The notes under the pieces were generated by a model, which saw only the letters and a list, made by a program, of their open reading frames with translations, ran no database searches and was not told the DNA's origin. From Maribacter aquivivus (GTDB lineage: Bacteria > Bacteroidota > Bacteroidia > Flavobacteriales > Flavobacteriaceae), in NCBI RefSeq assembly GCF_900142175.1, contig NZ_FQZX01000003.1, positions 491,804-555,803 of the forward strand: a stretch of 64,000 nucleotides of DNA, given 5' to 3'. The first letter of the stretch is position 1. Each line of letters opens with the position of its first letter. This document shows positions 35,624 to 43,759 of this stretch, piece after piece. The position numbers and the translations under genes are program-made.

Positions 35624-36298
35624 CTAATTGCCTTTGTGTAATTGCTTTATAGTATCTTGTTGAAATGTCCATATCTCAGAAATTGGCACTATTTTTCTGG
35701 TTAAATCATTAATGTTATTGTGTTCTGTCCATAAAAAAGGATAAAATGCAATGCCTTGATTTCCATTAATTTTAGTTATTTCCTTTTTCCAATCTGTCCA
35801 ACGTGCATTGGCATAGAATTGAGACAGGTCACCTGTAAATGTCCACCATAGAAAATCAGAATACCTAATATCCATTGATTCCCATTCTAAAGCATCTGGC
35901 GCAAAATAATATATGTTGCCCAAGTCATCACCAAAAGCACCGCCATTTATTGCGAAAAATCCGCCTACGACATCATCGGCTACTAAGAATATTGACGGTT
36001 TATCTCCATATTCTTTAAACGTTTTCCCTTTATTCCATTCGGGTAAAGTTCTATCTAACTTTTGGTTGCCAGACCCCAAAATTCTAATCCAGCCATGGTC
36101 AATTAAAAGACCACCTGTTTCGTATATTATAGCTCCCATTGGTGAGCGGGTTGACACTTGTGTTTGGTAAAGGGCATTATCAGTTTCTTTCTCGTTTTTG
36201 GGTAGAATTTCAACTTTGTTGGTTGCATCATTTATCCATTCAGCAACTAGTACCCAACCAGGTTCATTAACATTAATTAATTCGCTTACTTTTTTCAT
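35624..36298 (-). CDS. DUF2625 family protein
   Basis: A cytoplasmic 224-residue protein of the DUF2625 family. Recognisable segments are INVNEPGWVLVAEWI, GGLLIDHGWIRILGSG, DVVGGFFAINGGAFG, NIYYFAPDALEWESM and WTFTGDLSQFYANARW. The fold has the SUKH/SMI1-like flavour seen in immunity proteins, but no toxin gene is adjacent, so this role is speculative. It is among small genes of the accessory stretch. The family assignment is good; the function is unknown. Confidence 0.85.
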   Translation of the reverse strand: MKKVSELINVNEPGWVLVAEWINDATNKVEILPKNEKETDNALYQTQVSTRSPMGAIIYETGGLLIDHGWIRILGSGNQKLDRTLPEWNKGKTFKEYGDKPSIFLVADDVVGGFFAINGGAFGDDLGNIYYFAPDALEWESMDIRYSDFLWWTFTGDLSQFYANARWTDWKKEITKINGNQGIAFYPFLWTEHNNINDLTRKIVPISEIWTFQQDTIKQLHKGN

Positions 36299-36370
36299 AC
36301 TGATAAATACAGATTTAATTATTCGTACTAATTACTGATGTTAATACGGCTGGTTTCCCTTTGGAATATT

Positions 36371-36499
36371 TTACTTCTTTTTCTTAAATATGAATTTATC
36401 TATTCTGTTTAATGTACTACCCAGAAAATTCCAAAATTTATGTAGAATTCCTTCAAAAATTACGTCAACGAAAAAACTAACAATTGCGTCAAAAATCAT
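36371..36499 (-). CDS. 42-residue amphipathic small protein (candidate)
   Basis: A short ORF from ATG at 36499 to TAA at 36371, lying between the genes at 35624 and 36556. The product starts MIFDAIVSFFVDVIFEGI and ends in a lysine-rich tail (FIFKKKK). A hydrophobic amphipathic stretch followed by a positive end is the pattern of small membrane-associated proteins found in flavobacterial genomes. No Shine-Dalgarno is seen, as usual here. It could be chance in AT-rich DNA. Confidence 0.45.
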   Translation of the reverse strand: MIFDAIVSFFVDVIFEGILHKFWNFLGSTLNRIDKFIFKKKK

Positions 36500-36555
36500 C
36501 TAGTGAACTTATTATTTTAAAATCGGTCTTTAAATAATAGAGTAGTGGTAAGTTA

Positions 36556-37125
36556 CTATTTTGTTATCGCCCAATCTTGACCTTCGTATTCTGCCCAAGA
36601 ACCATCTTCGGGTTCTTTTAATATGCTTTTGACCATTTCAATAAGTTTCGGGTCTTCGTCTTTAAAAATAGCTTTTCCAGCCATAATTAATGCTCTACTT
36701 AACTCATCATGCATTTTGTCTTTATTTTGAACCAAATAATTTAATTGCCCTAGCCTTAAATGTAAAAACGGATTGCCTACAGTGTCTTTAAATTGCATTG
36801 CAAAATTGAAATTATCAAAAGCATCTTCAATCCATCTTTCAGAAAAGCATACTTCTGCGATATGTACTATTACATACCTGCCTTCTCTAGTTCTTTTTTG
36901 GTCATCTGTTAGCGATTCATAAATTTTCATGAGCTCGTTAACCCTAGACTCTACATCTAAATCTTTATTAATAGTAATCTTGTCGATATCTGTTACCTTA
37001 TCTGTTATTGACTCTGGTATGTCAATATATTGCTTGATTTTTGCAATGTTCGCTTCTTTTTTAGATTGTAATTGAACAGTTTCTTGTTTTTTGTCGCTCT
37101 TCTTTAAAAAATCAAATAGACCCAT
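36556..37125 (-). CDS. Helical TPR-like cytoplasmic protein of unknown function
   Basis: A 189-residue protein beginning MGLFDFLKKSDKK, a start common in small soluble proteins associated with toxin-immunity or stress loci. Residues 60-170 form paired helices resembling degenerate tetratricopeptide repeats (WIEDAFDNFNFAMQFKD, PFLHLRLGQLNYLVQNKDK, ELSRALIMAGKAIFKDED). The end EYEGQDWAITK is acidic and aromatic. No signal peptide. An immunity-protein role is possible from the appearance but has no direct support. Confidence 0.6.
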   Translation of the reverse strand: MGLFDFLKKSDKKQETVQLQSKKEANIAKIKQYIDIPESITDKVTDIDKITINKDLDVESRVNELMKIYESLTDDQKRTREGRYVIVHIAEVCFSERWIEDAFDNFNFAMQFKDTVGNPFLHLRLGQLNYLVQNKDKMHDELSRALIMAGKAIFKDEDPKLIEMVKSILKEPEDGSWAEYEGQDWAITK

Positions 37126-37164
37126 ATGTTTACTTACTAAAATTTAATATTTCTATTAGTTTGA

Positions 37165-38310
37165 TTATTCTTCTTCTTTCAATTTCAACAACACCTCTTT
37201 TCCATGTTCATTATCAGGGTTTAAGGCTATAGATTTTTCATACATTTCAATAGCTTCCGTTTTTTTATCTGCAATCAATAAAGCTTCACCATAACTGTCA
37301 TGAGCATTAGCACTTTCTGGAAATAATAGTACTGTCGTTTTAAATACATCTAGGGCTTTGTCTAATTCTTGGGCTTGTAAAAATGAGTAACCCAGTGTAT
37401 TTAAATCGTGTTCTGAACGATTATGAACCTTGGTTTCAATTGATAACTCAATAGCATTGTCTAATGCCTTTTGTAGCACAATATTTTGTTGATTTTTATC
37501 TAAAGTTTCTGAATAGGCTTTAACTATAGCGTTGATAACTAATGCAGGGTTATCATTAAATACGGCATGACTACTGCTTTCAGCTATTATGTTAGTTACA
37601 TTATTGTTTTGTGTACCTAAATCTACATGAACTTTTTTCCATCTATTAGAATATTCTTCTGGATATACTGGAGCGGATTTATCAGGAAAAATGTTCGTTA
37701 CAGGAATATTGTTAGGGAACTGTGTATTCCTTAATGAACGCATAACTTCATTGTAATTGAAATTCAGGTAATAATCGCCAGTACCTTTTGGTATTGTGTT
37801 TATGTCAACAAACATATCTCTCATAGCCAAGAAATCTTCATTCCAGAAATCACTAAGAGTTGCATCTATTAAAACTATCGATTTAACTTTCTTCGGATGT
37901 TTATTCGCGTATAGTAGATTGTATAGTCCGCCGTAAGAATGCGATACCAAAATTATTTCATTGTTGTACCCTAATTTTGCAAGTGCGGTTTCCAATTCTA
38001 TAATTCCGTTTTCAATATCGAAATCGGAATCGTTCTTCAATTTGGTATTCAATTCACTTTGTCCAAAACCTGAACGGTCATACGTAATTAACGTAGTACC
38101 GGTAACCTGATGTATTCTTTCTAAAATAGGTGTCCAAACAGAACTGTCATCACCTCCACCAGCTTCAAAAAGGATAGGAGTTCCTTCTCCTTTCATAATA
38201 TTGAAATGCATGTTAAATCCGCCAACATTAACTAGCGTATCTATCGTTTGAGAATGGGCGGAGAGCGTTAAAGAGAAAACGGCCAAGAAGGTATAATAGA
38301 ACTGTTTCAT
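37165..38310 (-). CDS. Secreted alpha/beta-hydrolase with C-terminal TPR repeats
   Basis: 381 residues. A signal peptide (about 1-20, TLSAHSQ) precedes an alpha/beta hydrolase domain (about 22-270): GGDDSSVW oxyanion region, ITYDRSGFGQSE, nucleophile elbow VSHSYGGLY with Ser near 124, and the catalytic His likely in SSSHAVF. Two to three tetratricopeptide repeats follow (about 285-375; NAHDSYGEALLIADKKTEAIEMYEKSIALNPD). The hydrolase-TPR order is a known Bacteroidota arrangement. Substrate unknown; probably an ester or peptide in the periplasm. Confidence 0.88.
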   Translation of the reverse strand: MKQFYYTFLAVFSLTLSAHSQTIDTLVNVGGFNMHFNIMKGEGTPILFEAGGGDDSSVWTPILERIHQVTGTTLITYDRSGFGQSELNTKLKNDSDFDIENGIIELETALAKLGYNNEIILVSHSYGGLYNLLYANKHPKKVKSIVLIDATLSDFWNEDFLAMRDMFVDINTIPKGTGDYYLNFNYNEVMRSLRNTQFPNNIPVTNIFPDKSAPVYPEEYSNRWKKVHVDLGTQNNNVTNIIAESSSHAVFNDNPALVINAIVKAYSETLDKNQQNIVLQKALDNAIELSIETKVHNRSEHDLNTLGYSFLQAQELDKALDVFKTTVLLFPESANAHDSYGEALLIADKKTEAIEMYEKSIALNPDNEHGKEVLLKLKEEE

Positions 38311-38516
38311 TTTTGCTTAGTGTTTTTTAGTATTGGTAATTTACAATATTTCAACAGTTTAGTAGGGTAGTGGTTTGTGAATATTGTATGAAGTTTTAAA
38401 TGTTTTGAAATGGAAGTGGCTGTCGGTTTTTAGTGAGGATGAGGTTTAGTTGAGACAGAAGTTAATAGTATTTGTATTCCTGTAAGTTAAAAGTGTACTC
38501 TTATACTTTTAATTTA

Positions 38517-38605
38517 TTTTTTCTTATCCCAAGCTAAATCTAAAAAATTTAGCGACTTTATAAATATATACAGACCTTGGCGTTTAAAACCTAAGCCTGT
38601 ATTGT
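38517..38605 (-). repeat. Intergenic repeat, divergent copy 1 (within a 318-bp gap)
   Basis: The gene-free stretch 38311-38628 contains this copy of a repeat also found at about 39215-39356 and 40001-40135. The shared core reads AGCTAAATC, then a hairpin, then TTTATAAATATA and CAGACCTT. In this copy the internal palindrome CCCGATAGCTATCGGG is replaced by an AT-rich one (CTAAATCTAAAAAATTTAG). The rest of the gap, 38311-38516, is AT-rich and shows nothing I can identify. Confidence 0.65.
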
Positions 38606-38628
38606 TTATAGGTTGTGTTACCAGCAGA

Positions 38629-39138
38629 TTATTCCATACTGCTGTATTTAGCTAATCCTTTACTATACGATATTTCTTCATCTTGTGAGTCATAAACAGA
38701 TTCTAGAATCATTATAGAGTCGGTTATACTTTTTATTTCCACATCTAAAATTGTCCATCCAATTTCACTGTCTGAACCATTTCCTAATAAGTAAAATTCA
38801 CCTGCTTGTTTTTCAATTTCCGCAGTACTTATTGTCACTAGGAGTTTATTATCTTCTAATTTCCAATCTCCATTATAAGTAGAATTAGGTCTAAAAGTGA
38901 TCAGAACTTTGGAATTATCGTTAAAATCAAATGTAAATGTATCACGTTGACCTATAATTGTATTTTCAATCTCATTATTATTTTTGTCATAATAGAAATA
39001 TTCTGTTTCTATTGGACCAAACCACTTTGATGAAGTCAAGTTTAATTTATTTTTTTCATCCAACTTTTCTGTATTGTTTTTTTCACAAGAAAAACTAAAA
39101 AAGAGTATACTAAGTACTAGTGCTGATTTAATATTCAT
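38629..39138 (-). CDS. Small lipoprotein of unknown function
   Basis: A 169-residue lipoprotein with signal peptide and lipobox SFSC near residue 17. The mature region looks like a lipocalin-type or META-like small beta-barrel (KWFGPIETEYFYYDKN, TFTFDFNDNSKVLITFRPN, NGDWKLEDNKLLVTIST). This pattern of a question, threshold and wild-type description strand is common in flavobacterial lipocalin-like lipoproteins. No ligand can be inferred. It is flanked on both sides by related intergenic repeats, and is the leftmost of four such small genes. Confidence 0.65.
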   Translation of the reverse strand: MNIKSALVLSILFFSFSCEKNNTEKLDEKNKLNLTSSKWFGPIETEYFYYDKNNNEIENTIIGQRDTFTFDFNDNSKVLITFRPNSTYNGDWKLEDNKLLVTISTAEIEKQAGEFYLLGNGSDSEIGWTILDVEIKSITDSIMILESVYDSQDEEISYSKGLAKYSSME

Positions 39139-39164
39139 ATTTTTTATTTGCTGGTAACGTTTTA

Positions 39165-39360
39165 GCTAAGCGTAGTGCGGTAGTAAGGAAACTTTTCGTT
39201 TCCGTCTGCGCAGGAAGCTAAAGCTTATTGTTTTGCTTTTTCTTTTTTCTTGCTCAAAGCTAAATCCATTCCCGATAGCTATCGGGATTAGCGATTTTAT
39301 AAATATACACAGACCTTTCGGTTTTTTACTAAAGTTCGCATTGCGTTTAGGCTTAGTTGG
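39165..39360 (-). repeat. Intergenic repeat copy 2 with hairpin ends
   Basis: This gap between two lipoprotein genes holds repeat copy 2. The core at about 39215-39356 includes the perfect 16-bp palindrome CCCGATAGCTATCGGG (39271-39286). The outer edges pair imperfectly on the minus strand: AAGCCTAAACGCAATGCG at one end against CGCACTACGCTTAGC at the other, next to AACGTTACC. An open reading frame inside (39166-39363) is a by-product of the repeat. Confidence 0.75.
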
Positions 39361-39366
39361 CATTAG

Positions 39367-39984
39367 TTATTTTACCAGTAAGTTGTATTCTTCAAACACT
39401 TTTTTTATAGAACTCAAATCTTCTCCTAAAATAATCATTTCTAATGGAACATTTCCTGAGATTTCATAACGATTACACTCAAAACAAATCTCCAAAAAGC
39501 CTGTTAACCTCTGGCTAGAATCATAGAAATTAAGTCCATGACGTGGTATGTAACAGTCAGCAACTACAATAATTGTTTCTGAAGTTTCTGATAGTTTGTT
39601 ATCTGGTATTTTTAGTACTTTTTTATAATCCGATTTTTTTAGTTTTACTTTTTGTCCTACATATTTGGTTTTTATGGTTACAATATCATTTTTAAATCCT
39701 TCTTCATTTTTAATGATTATTGATTCATAATCGCAATTTTCAACGGTTTCACGTCCAATTCTTTCTGTTCCATCTTCTGAAAATATTGGATAACCTCTTG
39801 TATAGCATTTAGGTAGAATAGTAATCAATTCTACGATGTTATTGTCCATAAAATCTTTCATTTCAGATTTAAGAGAATCGTTGTTGGAGGTTAAATGCGC
39901 CAATTCCATTCTACTTTTATTTGTTTTATGGGACGAACAACTCAAAAGAACTAGAAAAAATAAGAGGGAATAAAGGTTTCTCAT
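39367..39984 (-). CDS. Small lipoprotein of unknown function
   Basis: A 205-residue lipoprotein, lipobox LLSC near residue 16. The mature part is mixed alpha/beta with GRETVENCDYESIIIKNEE, VVADCYIPRHGLNFYD and FLEICFECNRYEISGNVP. The CFEC pair could bind metal or form a redox or structural disulphide. No family is recognised. Repeat copies 2 and 3 flank it. Its base composition resembles its neighbours. Confidence 0.6.
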   Translation of the reverse strand: MRNLYSLLFFLVLLSCSSHKTNKSRMELAHLTSNNDSLKSEMKDFMDNNIVELITILPKCYTRGYPIFSEDGTERIGRETVENCDYESIIIKNEEGFKNDIVTIKTKYVGQKVKLKKSDYKKVLKIPDNKLSETSETIIVVADCYIPRHGLNFYDSSQRLTGFLEICFECNRYEISGNVPLEMIILGEDLSSIKKVFEEYNLLVK

Positions 39985-40000
39985 AATTGATTACAACGCC

Positions 40001-40140
40001 TAAGCTAAAGCTTATTGTTTAGTTTTATTTTTTCTTGTCCAAAGCTAAATCCATTCCCGATAGCTATCGGGATTAGCGACTTTATAAATATACACAGACC
40101 TTTCTGTTTTGCCCTAAAGTCCGCATTACGTTTAGATTTT
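40001..40140 (-). repeat. Intergenic repeat copy 3
   Basis: Nearly identical to copy 2 over about 130 bp, including TAAGCTAAAGCTTATTGTTT at one edge, the palindrome CCCGATAGCTATCGGG (40056-40071), TTATAAATATACACAGACCT and CGCATTACGTTTAG at the other edge. The gap 39985-40283 also contains about 140 bp of non-repetitive sequence with no recognisable feature. Confidence 0.78.
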
Positions 40141-40283
40141 ATTACACAATTTTTTTTTCGTTCGAGTTAGCTTCTCCATAGGATTTACACGCACATCCGC
40201 AAACTGGCTAAAAAGGCCATCTGCGAAACAGTTGCGTTTGAGTAAAGTCCATTTGTGAGATTCTGAATTTTCGAGACAGTTTT

Positions 40284-40664
40284 TTATTCGTATTGCTCGC
40301 ATTCAAAAATCAAATGACTTTTTATTTCATTGGGTTTAACAACAATGGCGTCGAATACTCGATTCGGAAATGCTCCAATCAAATAATTTTCCAATTCTAG
40401 TTTATCTAACCACTCCAAAAACGCCCTTAACTCGACCCTTACAACATTATGGTCAATCCAGTCCGAGTTTAGAAACTCCTTAGCGAATTCCATTTCTGGC
40501 CATACAGGAATACATTCCGTTTCTCCAGTTGAGCAAGTAACGTAATCTCCATTCTTGTCTAAAATCAAGAATATTTGTTCAAAATCGGCAACTTTACGAA
40601 CTAAAAACCCATACCTCTCGGATGGTTTTAGGTTAAAAACGCTTTCGATTTTTTTATGGTGCAT
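40284..40664 (-). CDS. DUF2750 family protein
   Basis: A cytoplasmic 126-residue protein matching the DUF2750 pattern: ERYGFLVRKVADFEQIFLI near the start, ETECIPVWPEMEFAKEF in the middle, FLEWLDKLE after it, then a final IFECEQYE. These compact proteins are widespread, often as single genes or in accessory arrays, and have no established role. It sits between repeat copy 3 and the hairpin element at 40685-40744, so it looks like cargo of the repeat-bounded array. Confidence 0.88.
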   Translation of the reverse strand: MHHKKIESVFNLKPSERYGFLVRKVADFEQIFLILDKNGDYVTCSTGETECIPVWPEMEFAKEFLNSDWIDHNVVRVELRAFLEWLDKLELENYLIGAFPNRVFDAIVVKPNEIKSHLIFECEQYE

Positions 40665-40684
40665 AATTTTTTCAAAATAAGAGA

Positions 40685-40744
40685 TAACGTTTTGGCTATG
40701 CGCAGTATCCCAAAGGGTATTGCGTATAGGTGTTGTTGTGGCTA
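40685..40744 (-). repeat. Imperfect hairpin element between small genes
   Basis: Arms CTATACGCAATACCC and GGGATACTGCGCATAG (minus strand) pair imperfectly around a short loop, followed by AAAACGTTATC. It is related in edge sequence to repeat copies 2 and 3 (ACGCAAT...; ...AACGTTA) but lacks their middle. Its right end, TTGTTGTGGCTA (40733-40744), is exactly inverted at 41302-41313 on the other side of the next gene. Confidence 0.6.
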
Positions 40745-41296
40745 GTATTTTTTTCTTTTATAATCAATTACAACTTCAATTTTAGGTATCCATTCTAGTC
40801 CACCAATATTGTACATTTTCGAGTCAACCATTACGAGTGAATTGCTATTGTAAACATAAGTGTCGTCCCTGAATTTAATTCTTTTATGCTCTTCATTGTC
40901 AACGTGTGGAATGTCATATTCTGCAATGAAGACTTTGTTACCTTCAATCCTGTATGTCATTTCATACTCTTCTTCCATTTCACAATTATAACTTACACCT
41001 ATTCCATTTTCTTGAAATTTCAAAAACGATTCACAGTTGTCAAATGGTCTGTAAATCCATTTATTTCTAGTTAGAAAATCAACATTCACATTATTAACTG
41101 TTATGGTGTCCAAAATGGATTTAAATAACTCTTCACCGAATTTCTTTTTAATTATTTGGTTGTCAAACTTTTCAATTAGAGGTGACTCTGATTGGCTTTT
41201 GTCAACCACTTGAATTTCTGGCTCCTGTTGTCTAGCTTTTTGTCCACAAGAACACAAGAATGTCAATACTATTAATGTCTGTATTACTGTCTTCAT
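40742..41296 (-). CDS. Small lipoprotein of unknown function
   Basis: A 184-residue lipoprotein starting at the ATG at 41296 (lipobox FLCSC); the in-frame codons further upstream (to 41341) are not needed and would bury the signal peptide. The mature part begins with a Glu/Gln linker, then a compact beta-rich domain with NVDFLTRNKWIYRPFDNCES and VSYNCEMEEEYEMTYRIEG, resembling the lipocalin-like small lipoproteins next to it. The gene is flanked by a 12-bp perfect inverted repeat. Function unknown. Confidence 0.65.
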   Translation of the reverse strand: MKTVIQTLIVLTFLCSCGQKARQQEPEIQVVDKSQSESPLIEKFDNQIIKKKFGEELFKSILDTITVNNVNVDFLTRNKWIYRPFDNCESFLKFQENGIGVSYNCEMEEEYEMTYRIEGNKVFIAEYDIPHVDNEEHKRIKFRDDTYVYNSNSLVMVDSKMYNIGGLEWIPKIEVVIDYKRKKY

Positions 41297-41301
41297 TTTA
41301 T

Positions 41302-41313
41302 TAGCCACAACAA
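41302..41313 (+). repeat. Inverted partner of the 12-bp repeat at 40733-40744
   Basis: TAGCCACAACAA is the exact reverse complement of TTGTTGTGGCTA at the other end of the lipoprotein gene. Together they bracket 40733-41313 (about 580 bp). This is a single instance seen by eye. Confidence 0.5.
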
Positions 41314-41386
41314 TTGTATATATAACATATGTCATATACATCTTTTATATCTACAATTTAGCTATTTAAAAAAAAGTAAAGAAGAA

Positions 41387-43024
41387 TTACTTCATCAAAT
41401 TGATTTCGGAAATACTCTTAATTCTATTACGCTCTAAGAAAGCGTCAATAGTTTCAAAGTGTTCAATAACGCGTTGTTCTTTGAATTCAAATACTTTTTG
41501 CGATAAGCCTTGTAAGAAATCGCGATCGTGAGAAACTAATATAAGTGTACCATCATACGTTGATAAGGCTTCTTTAAGTACATCTTTAGATTTAAGGTCT
41601 AAATGGTTGGTTGGCTCATCTAGTATTAAAAGGTTGACTGGTTCTAGCAATAACTTTACCATTGCCAAACGGGTTTTTTCTCCACCAGAAAGCATACTTA
41701 CCTTTTTATCAATATCATCGCCGCTAAACATAAAGCGACCTAGAATATTTTTAATCTGGTTACGAATATCACCAAAGGCAACTTCATCTACTGTTTGGAA
41801 GATGGTAAGCTCTGGGTCTAAGAGTGACGCTTGGTTTTGGGCAAAGTATCCAACCTTTACATTATGACCAAGTTGATATGTGCCTTCTACATTAATTTCG
41901 CCTAAAATAGCTTTGATCATGGTAGATTTTCCTTCTCCGTTTCTACCTACAAAAGAGACTTTTTCTCCTCTTGCAATAGACATATTGGCATCTTTAAATA
42001 CCACATGTTCATCATAGGATTTTGACATTTCTTTTACCGTTACAGGGTAATCGCCTGAACGTGGTGCCGGTGGAAAACGTAATTTTAAAGAAGAGGTATC
42101 AATCTCATCTATTTCTATCTTTTCTAATTTTTCAAGCATGCGCTCTCGCGATGTTACTTGATTGGTTTTAGAGTAGGTACCCTTAAATCGCTCTATAAAA
42201 GCCATGTTGTCTGCAATAAACTTTTGCTGCTCTTGGAAGGCTTTTATTTGATGAGATCTACGGTCTTTCCGTAATTGTAGGTAGTGGCTGTAGTTTGCCT
42301 TATAATCATAAATGCGCCCCATAGTTACTTCTATGGTGCGGTTGGTAATATTGTCTATAAATGCTCTATCGTGAGAGATTACCATAACAGCATTTGCTTT
42401 ATTCAACAAGAAATCTTCTAACCAAATAACCGATTCTATATCTATGTGGTTGGTAGGCTCATCTAACAAAATTAAATCTGGCTTTTGTAATAGAATTTTA
42501 GCCAATTCTATACGCATACGCCAACCACCACTAAACTCATTGGTTTGTCTAGTGAAATCTGCTTGTCTAAAACCTAATCCTTTTAATGCCTTTTCTACTT
42601 CTGCATCATAATTAACTTCGTCTAGGGCATAATATTTTTCGCCAAGATCAGATACTTTTTCTATAATGCTCATATAGGCATCACTCTCATAGTCTGTTCT
42701 AGTTTCTAGCTCTTTGTTCAGCTTGTCCATTTCATCGCGCATGCTAAAAACATGCTTAAATGCCTTGGCAGCTTCTTCAAAAACAGTACAATTATCTTCG
42801 GTTAACAAGTGTTGTGGTAGATATGCTATAACCGCATCTTTAGGTACACGAACATTACCTCGCGTGCCTTTTTGCTCGCCAGCAATAATCTTCATCATGG
42901 TAGATTTACCTGCGCCGTTCTTACCCATTAGGGCAATTTTATCGGTTGGGTTTATGACAAAAGATACGTCACTGAATAGGGTAGTGCCACTGAATTCTAC
43001 GGCTAGGTTATCTACTGAAATCAT
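41387..43024 (-). CDS. ABC-F family ATPase
   Basis: A 545-residue soluble protein with two ABC ATPase domains and no membrane part, placing it in the ABC-F group that acts on ribosomes (translation factors or antibiotic target protection). Walker A motifs GKNGAGKSTM near residue 34 and GRNGEGKSTM near 358, signatures FSGGWRMRIELA and LSGGEKTRLAMV, and the PtIM-type interdomain linker (about 230-310, rich in charged residues) are visible. The second GRNGEGKS has Glu where Ala is common. The subgroup cannot be fixed (Uup-, YbiT- or EttA-like); a housekeeping role is likelier than resistance. Confidence 0.94.
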   Translation of the reverse strand: MISVDNLAVEFSGTTLFSDVSFVINPTDKIALMGKNGAGKSTMMKIIAGEQKGTRGNVRVPKDAVIAYLPQHLLTEDNCTVFEEAAKAFKHVFSMRDEMDKLNKELETRTDYESDAYMSIIEKVSDLGEKYYALDEVNYDAEVEKALKGLGFRQADFTRQTNEFSGGWRMRIELAKILLQKPDLILLDEPTNHIDIESVIWLEDFLLNKANAVMVISHDRAFIDNITNRTIEVTMGRIYDYKANYSHYLQLRKDRRSHQIKAFQEQQKFIADNMAFIERFKGTYSKTNQVTSRERMLEKLEKIEIDEIDTSSLKLRFPPAPRSGDYPVTVKEMSKSYDEHVVFKDANMSIARGEKVSFVGRNGEGKSTMIKAILGEINVEGTYQLGHNVKVGYFAQNQASLLDPELTIFQTVDEVAFGDIRNQIKNILGRFMFSGDDIDKKVSMLSGGEKTRLAMVKLLLEPVNLLILDEPTNHLDLKSKDVLKEALSTYDGTLILVSHDRDFLQGLSQKVFEFKEQRVIEHFETIDAFLERNRIKSISEINLMK

Positions 43025-43121
43025 GCTATATATTTAAAACTGCAAAACTAGTAATAAGTTGTGGTGCTTGTTACTAACTGCATAAAAAAGTTATAGCGTT
43101 CAAAACCGGAAAGTCTTTTAT

Positions 43122-43280
43122 TTAGGTACTTGCCTTGTTGCTTAACCAATTGTAAATTAAAAGTACTACTGCCAATAAAAGAAGCAGGTGAACTAGCGCT
43201 CCCATAACTTTAAATACCACGAAGCCTAATACCCAACTTATGACCAATGCGGCAACTAAAATGTATATTATATTCTTCAT
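43122..43280 (-). CDS. lmo0937-type small membrane protein
   Basis: A 52-residue product from ATG 43280 to TAA 43122. It has two hydrophobic segments (about 5-24 and 27-46) with the pattern of the lmo0937 family: MKNIIYILVAALVISWVLGF, then a short turn and LLLLLAVVLLIYNW. The stop of the upstream gene is 2 bp before this ATG, so the two are cotranscribed. Such proteins are often linked with envelope stress; the function is unknown. It is a real small gene easily missed by length cut-offs. Confidence 0.8.
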   Translation of the reverse strand: MKNIIYILVAALVISWVLGFVVFKVMGALVHLLLLLAVVLLIYNWLSNKAST

Positions 43281-43282
43281 GC

Positions 43283-43627
43283 TTACTTATTTACGGTCCA
43301 GTTCATTATTTCATCGTGAATCTCTTGTTCAGTTTTTTGCCTTCTTTTTGCAATAGTGCTTATTAAGGCTTCAACACCATCAAGCTCTCCGTTATCATCT
43401 ACATCTTGTGTTTCTGGAAAATTTGCTAAATATTCGTCTCTTACTGCTAACCACTGTTTTTCTAAATGTAAATCATAGGTAGAGGTTGCTACTCCGCCAT
43501 TATTTACGGGTTCATCTAAGACGTCATTTAAGTCTTGGTTTTGGGATATTCCTTTATTCTGAGGAACGTCGTTTTCTAGACCTCCCGTGCTTTTCGATTT
43601 AGCTATACTTTTATCTTCTGTAATCAT
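43283..43627 (-). CDS. Small acidic protein of unknown function with EF-hand-like segment
   Basis: A product of about 114 residues from the ATG at 43627; an earlier in-frame start (43660) would add a hydrophobic stub not seen as useful. No signal peptide. A disordered N-terminal half (GGLENDVPQNKGISQNQDLN) precedes a helical C-terminus with DVDDNGELDGVEALIS, resembling a calcium-binding loop. It is coupled to the lmo0937-type gene 2 bp downstream. A stress-related role is possible from the pairing but not demonstrated. Confidence 0.6.
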   Translation of the reverse strand: MITEDKSIAKSKSTGGLENDVPQNKGISQNQDLNDVLDEPVNNGGVATSTYDLHLEKQWLAVRDEYLANFPETQDVDDNGELDGVEALISTIAKRRQKTEQEIHDEIMNWTVNK

Positions 43628-43759
43628 CTGTATATTTTTAATTATTACTACTGATAGCAAGGTAGTAACCCGAACAGATATAGATTTGCTCTAATATTAC
43701 ATTAATTGACCGTATAAAATTGAAGGACTAAAAAGTTGATAAATTCGATATAGCGGGCA

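Noticed and set aside
39166..39363. 65-residue frame in the repeat between two lipoprotein genes
   Set aside because: It is entirely made of repeat copy 2, with the palindrome and T-rich tract translated; similar frames arise wherever the repeat occurs.
38517..41313. CRISPR array
   Set aside because: The repeats are few, long and separated by genes, not by uniform short spacers; no cas genes in the window.
38517..41313. A proven integron
   Set aside because: Edges and hairpins resemble attC architecture, but no IntI gene is visible and the consensus GTTRRRY/RYYYAAC is not clearly met, so it is reported only as a hypothesis.
34963..41341. A toxin-immunity cluster
   Set aside because: DUF2625, the TPR-like protein and DUF2750 could be immunity-like, but no toxin gene (Rhs, LXG, nuclease) lies among them, so the idea has no direct support.
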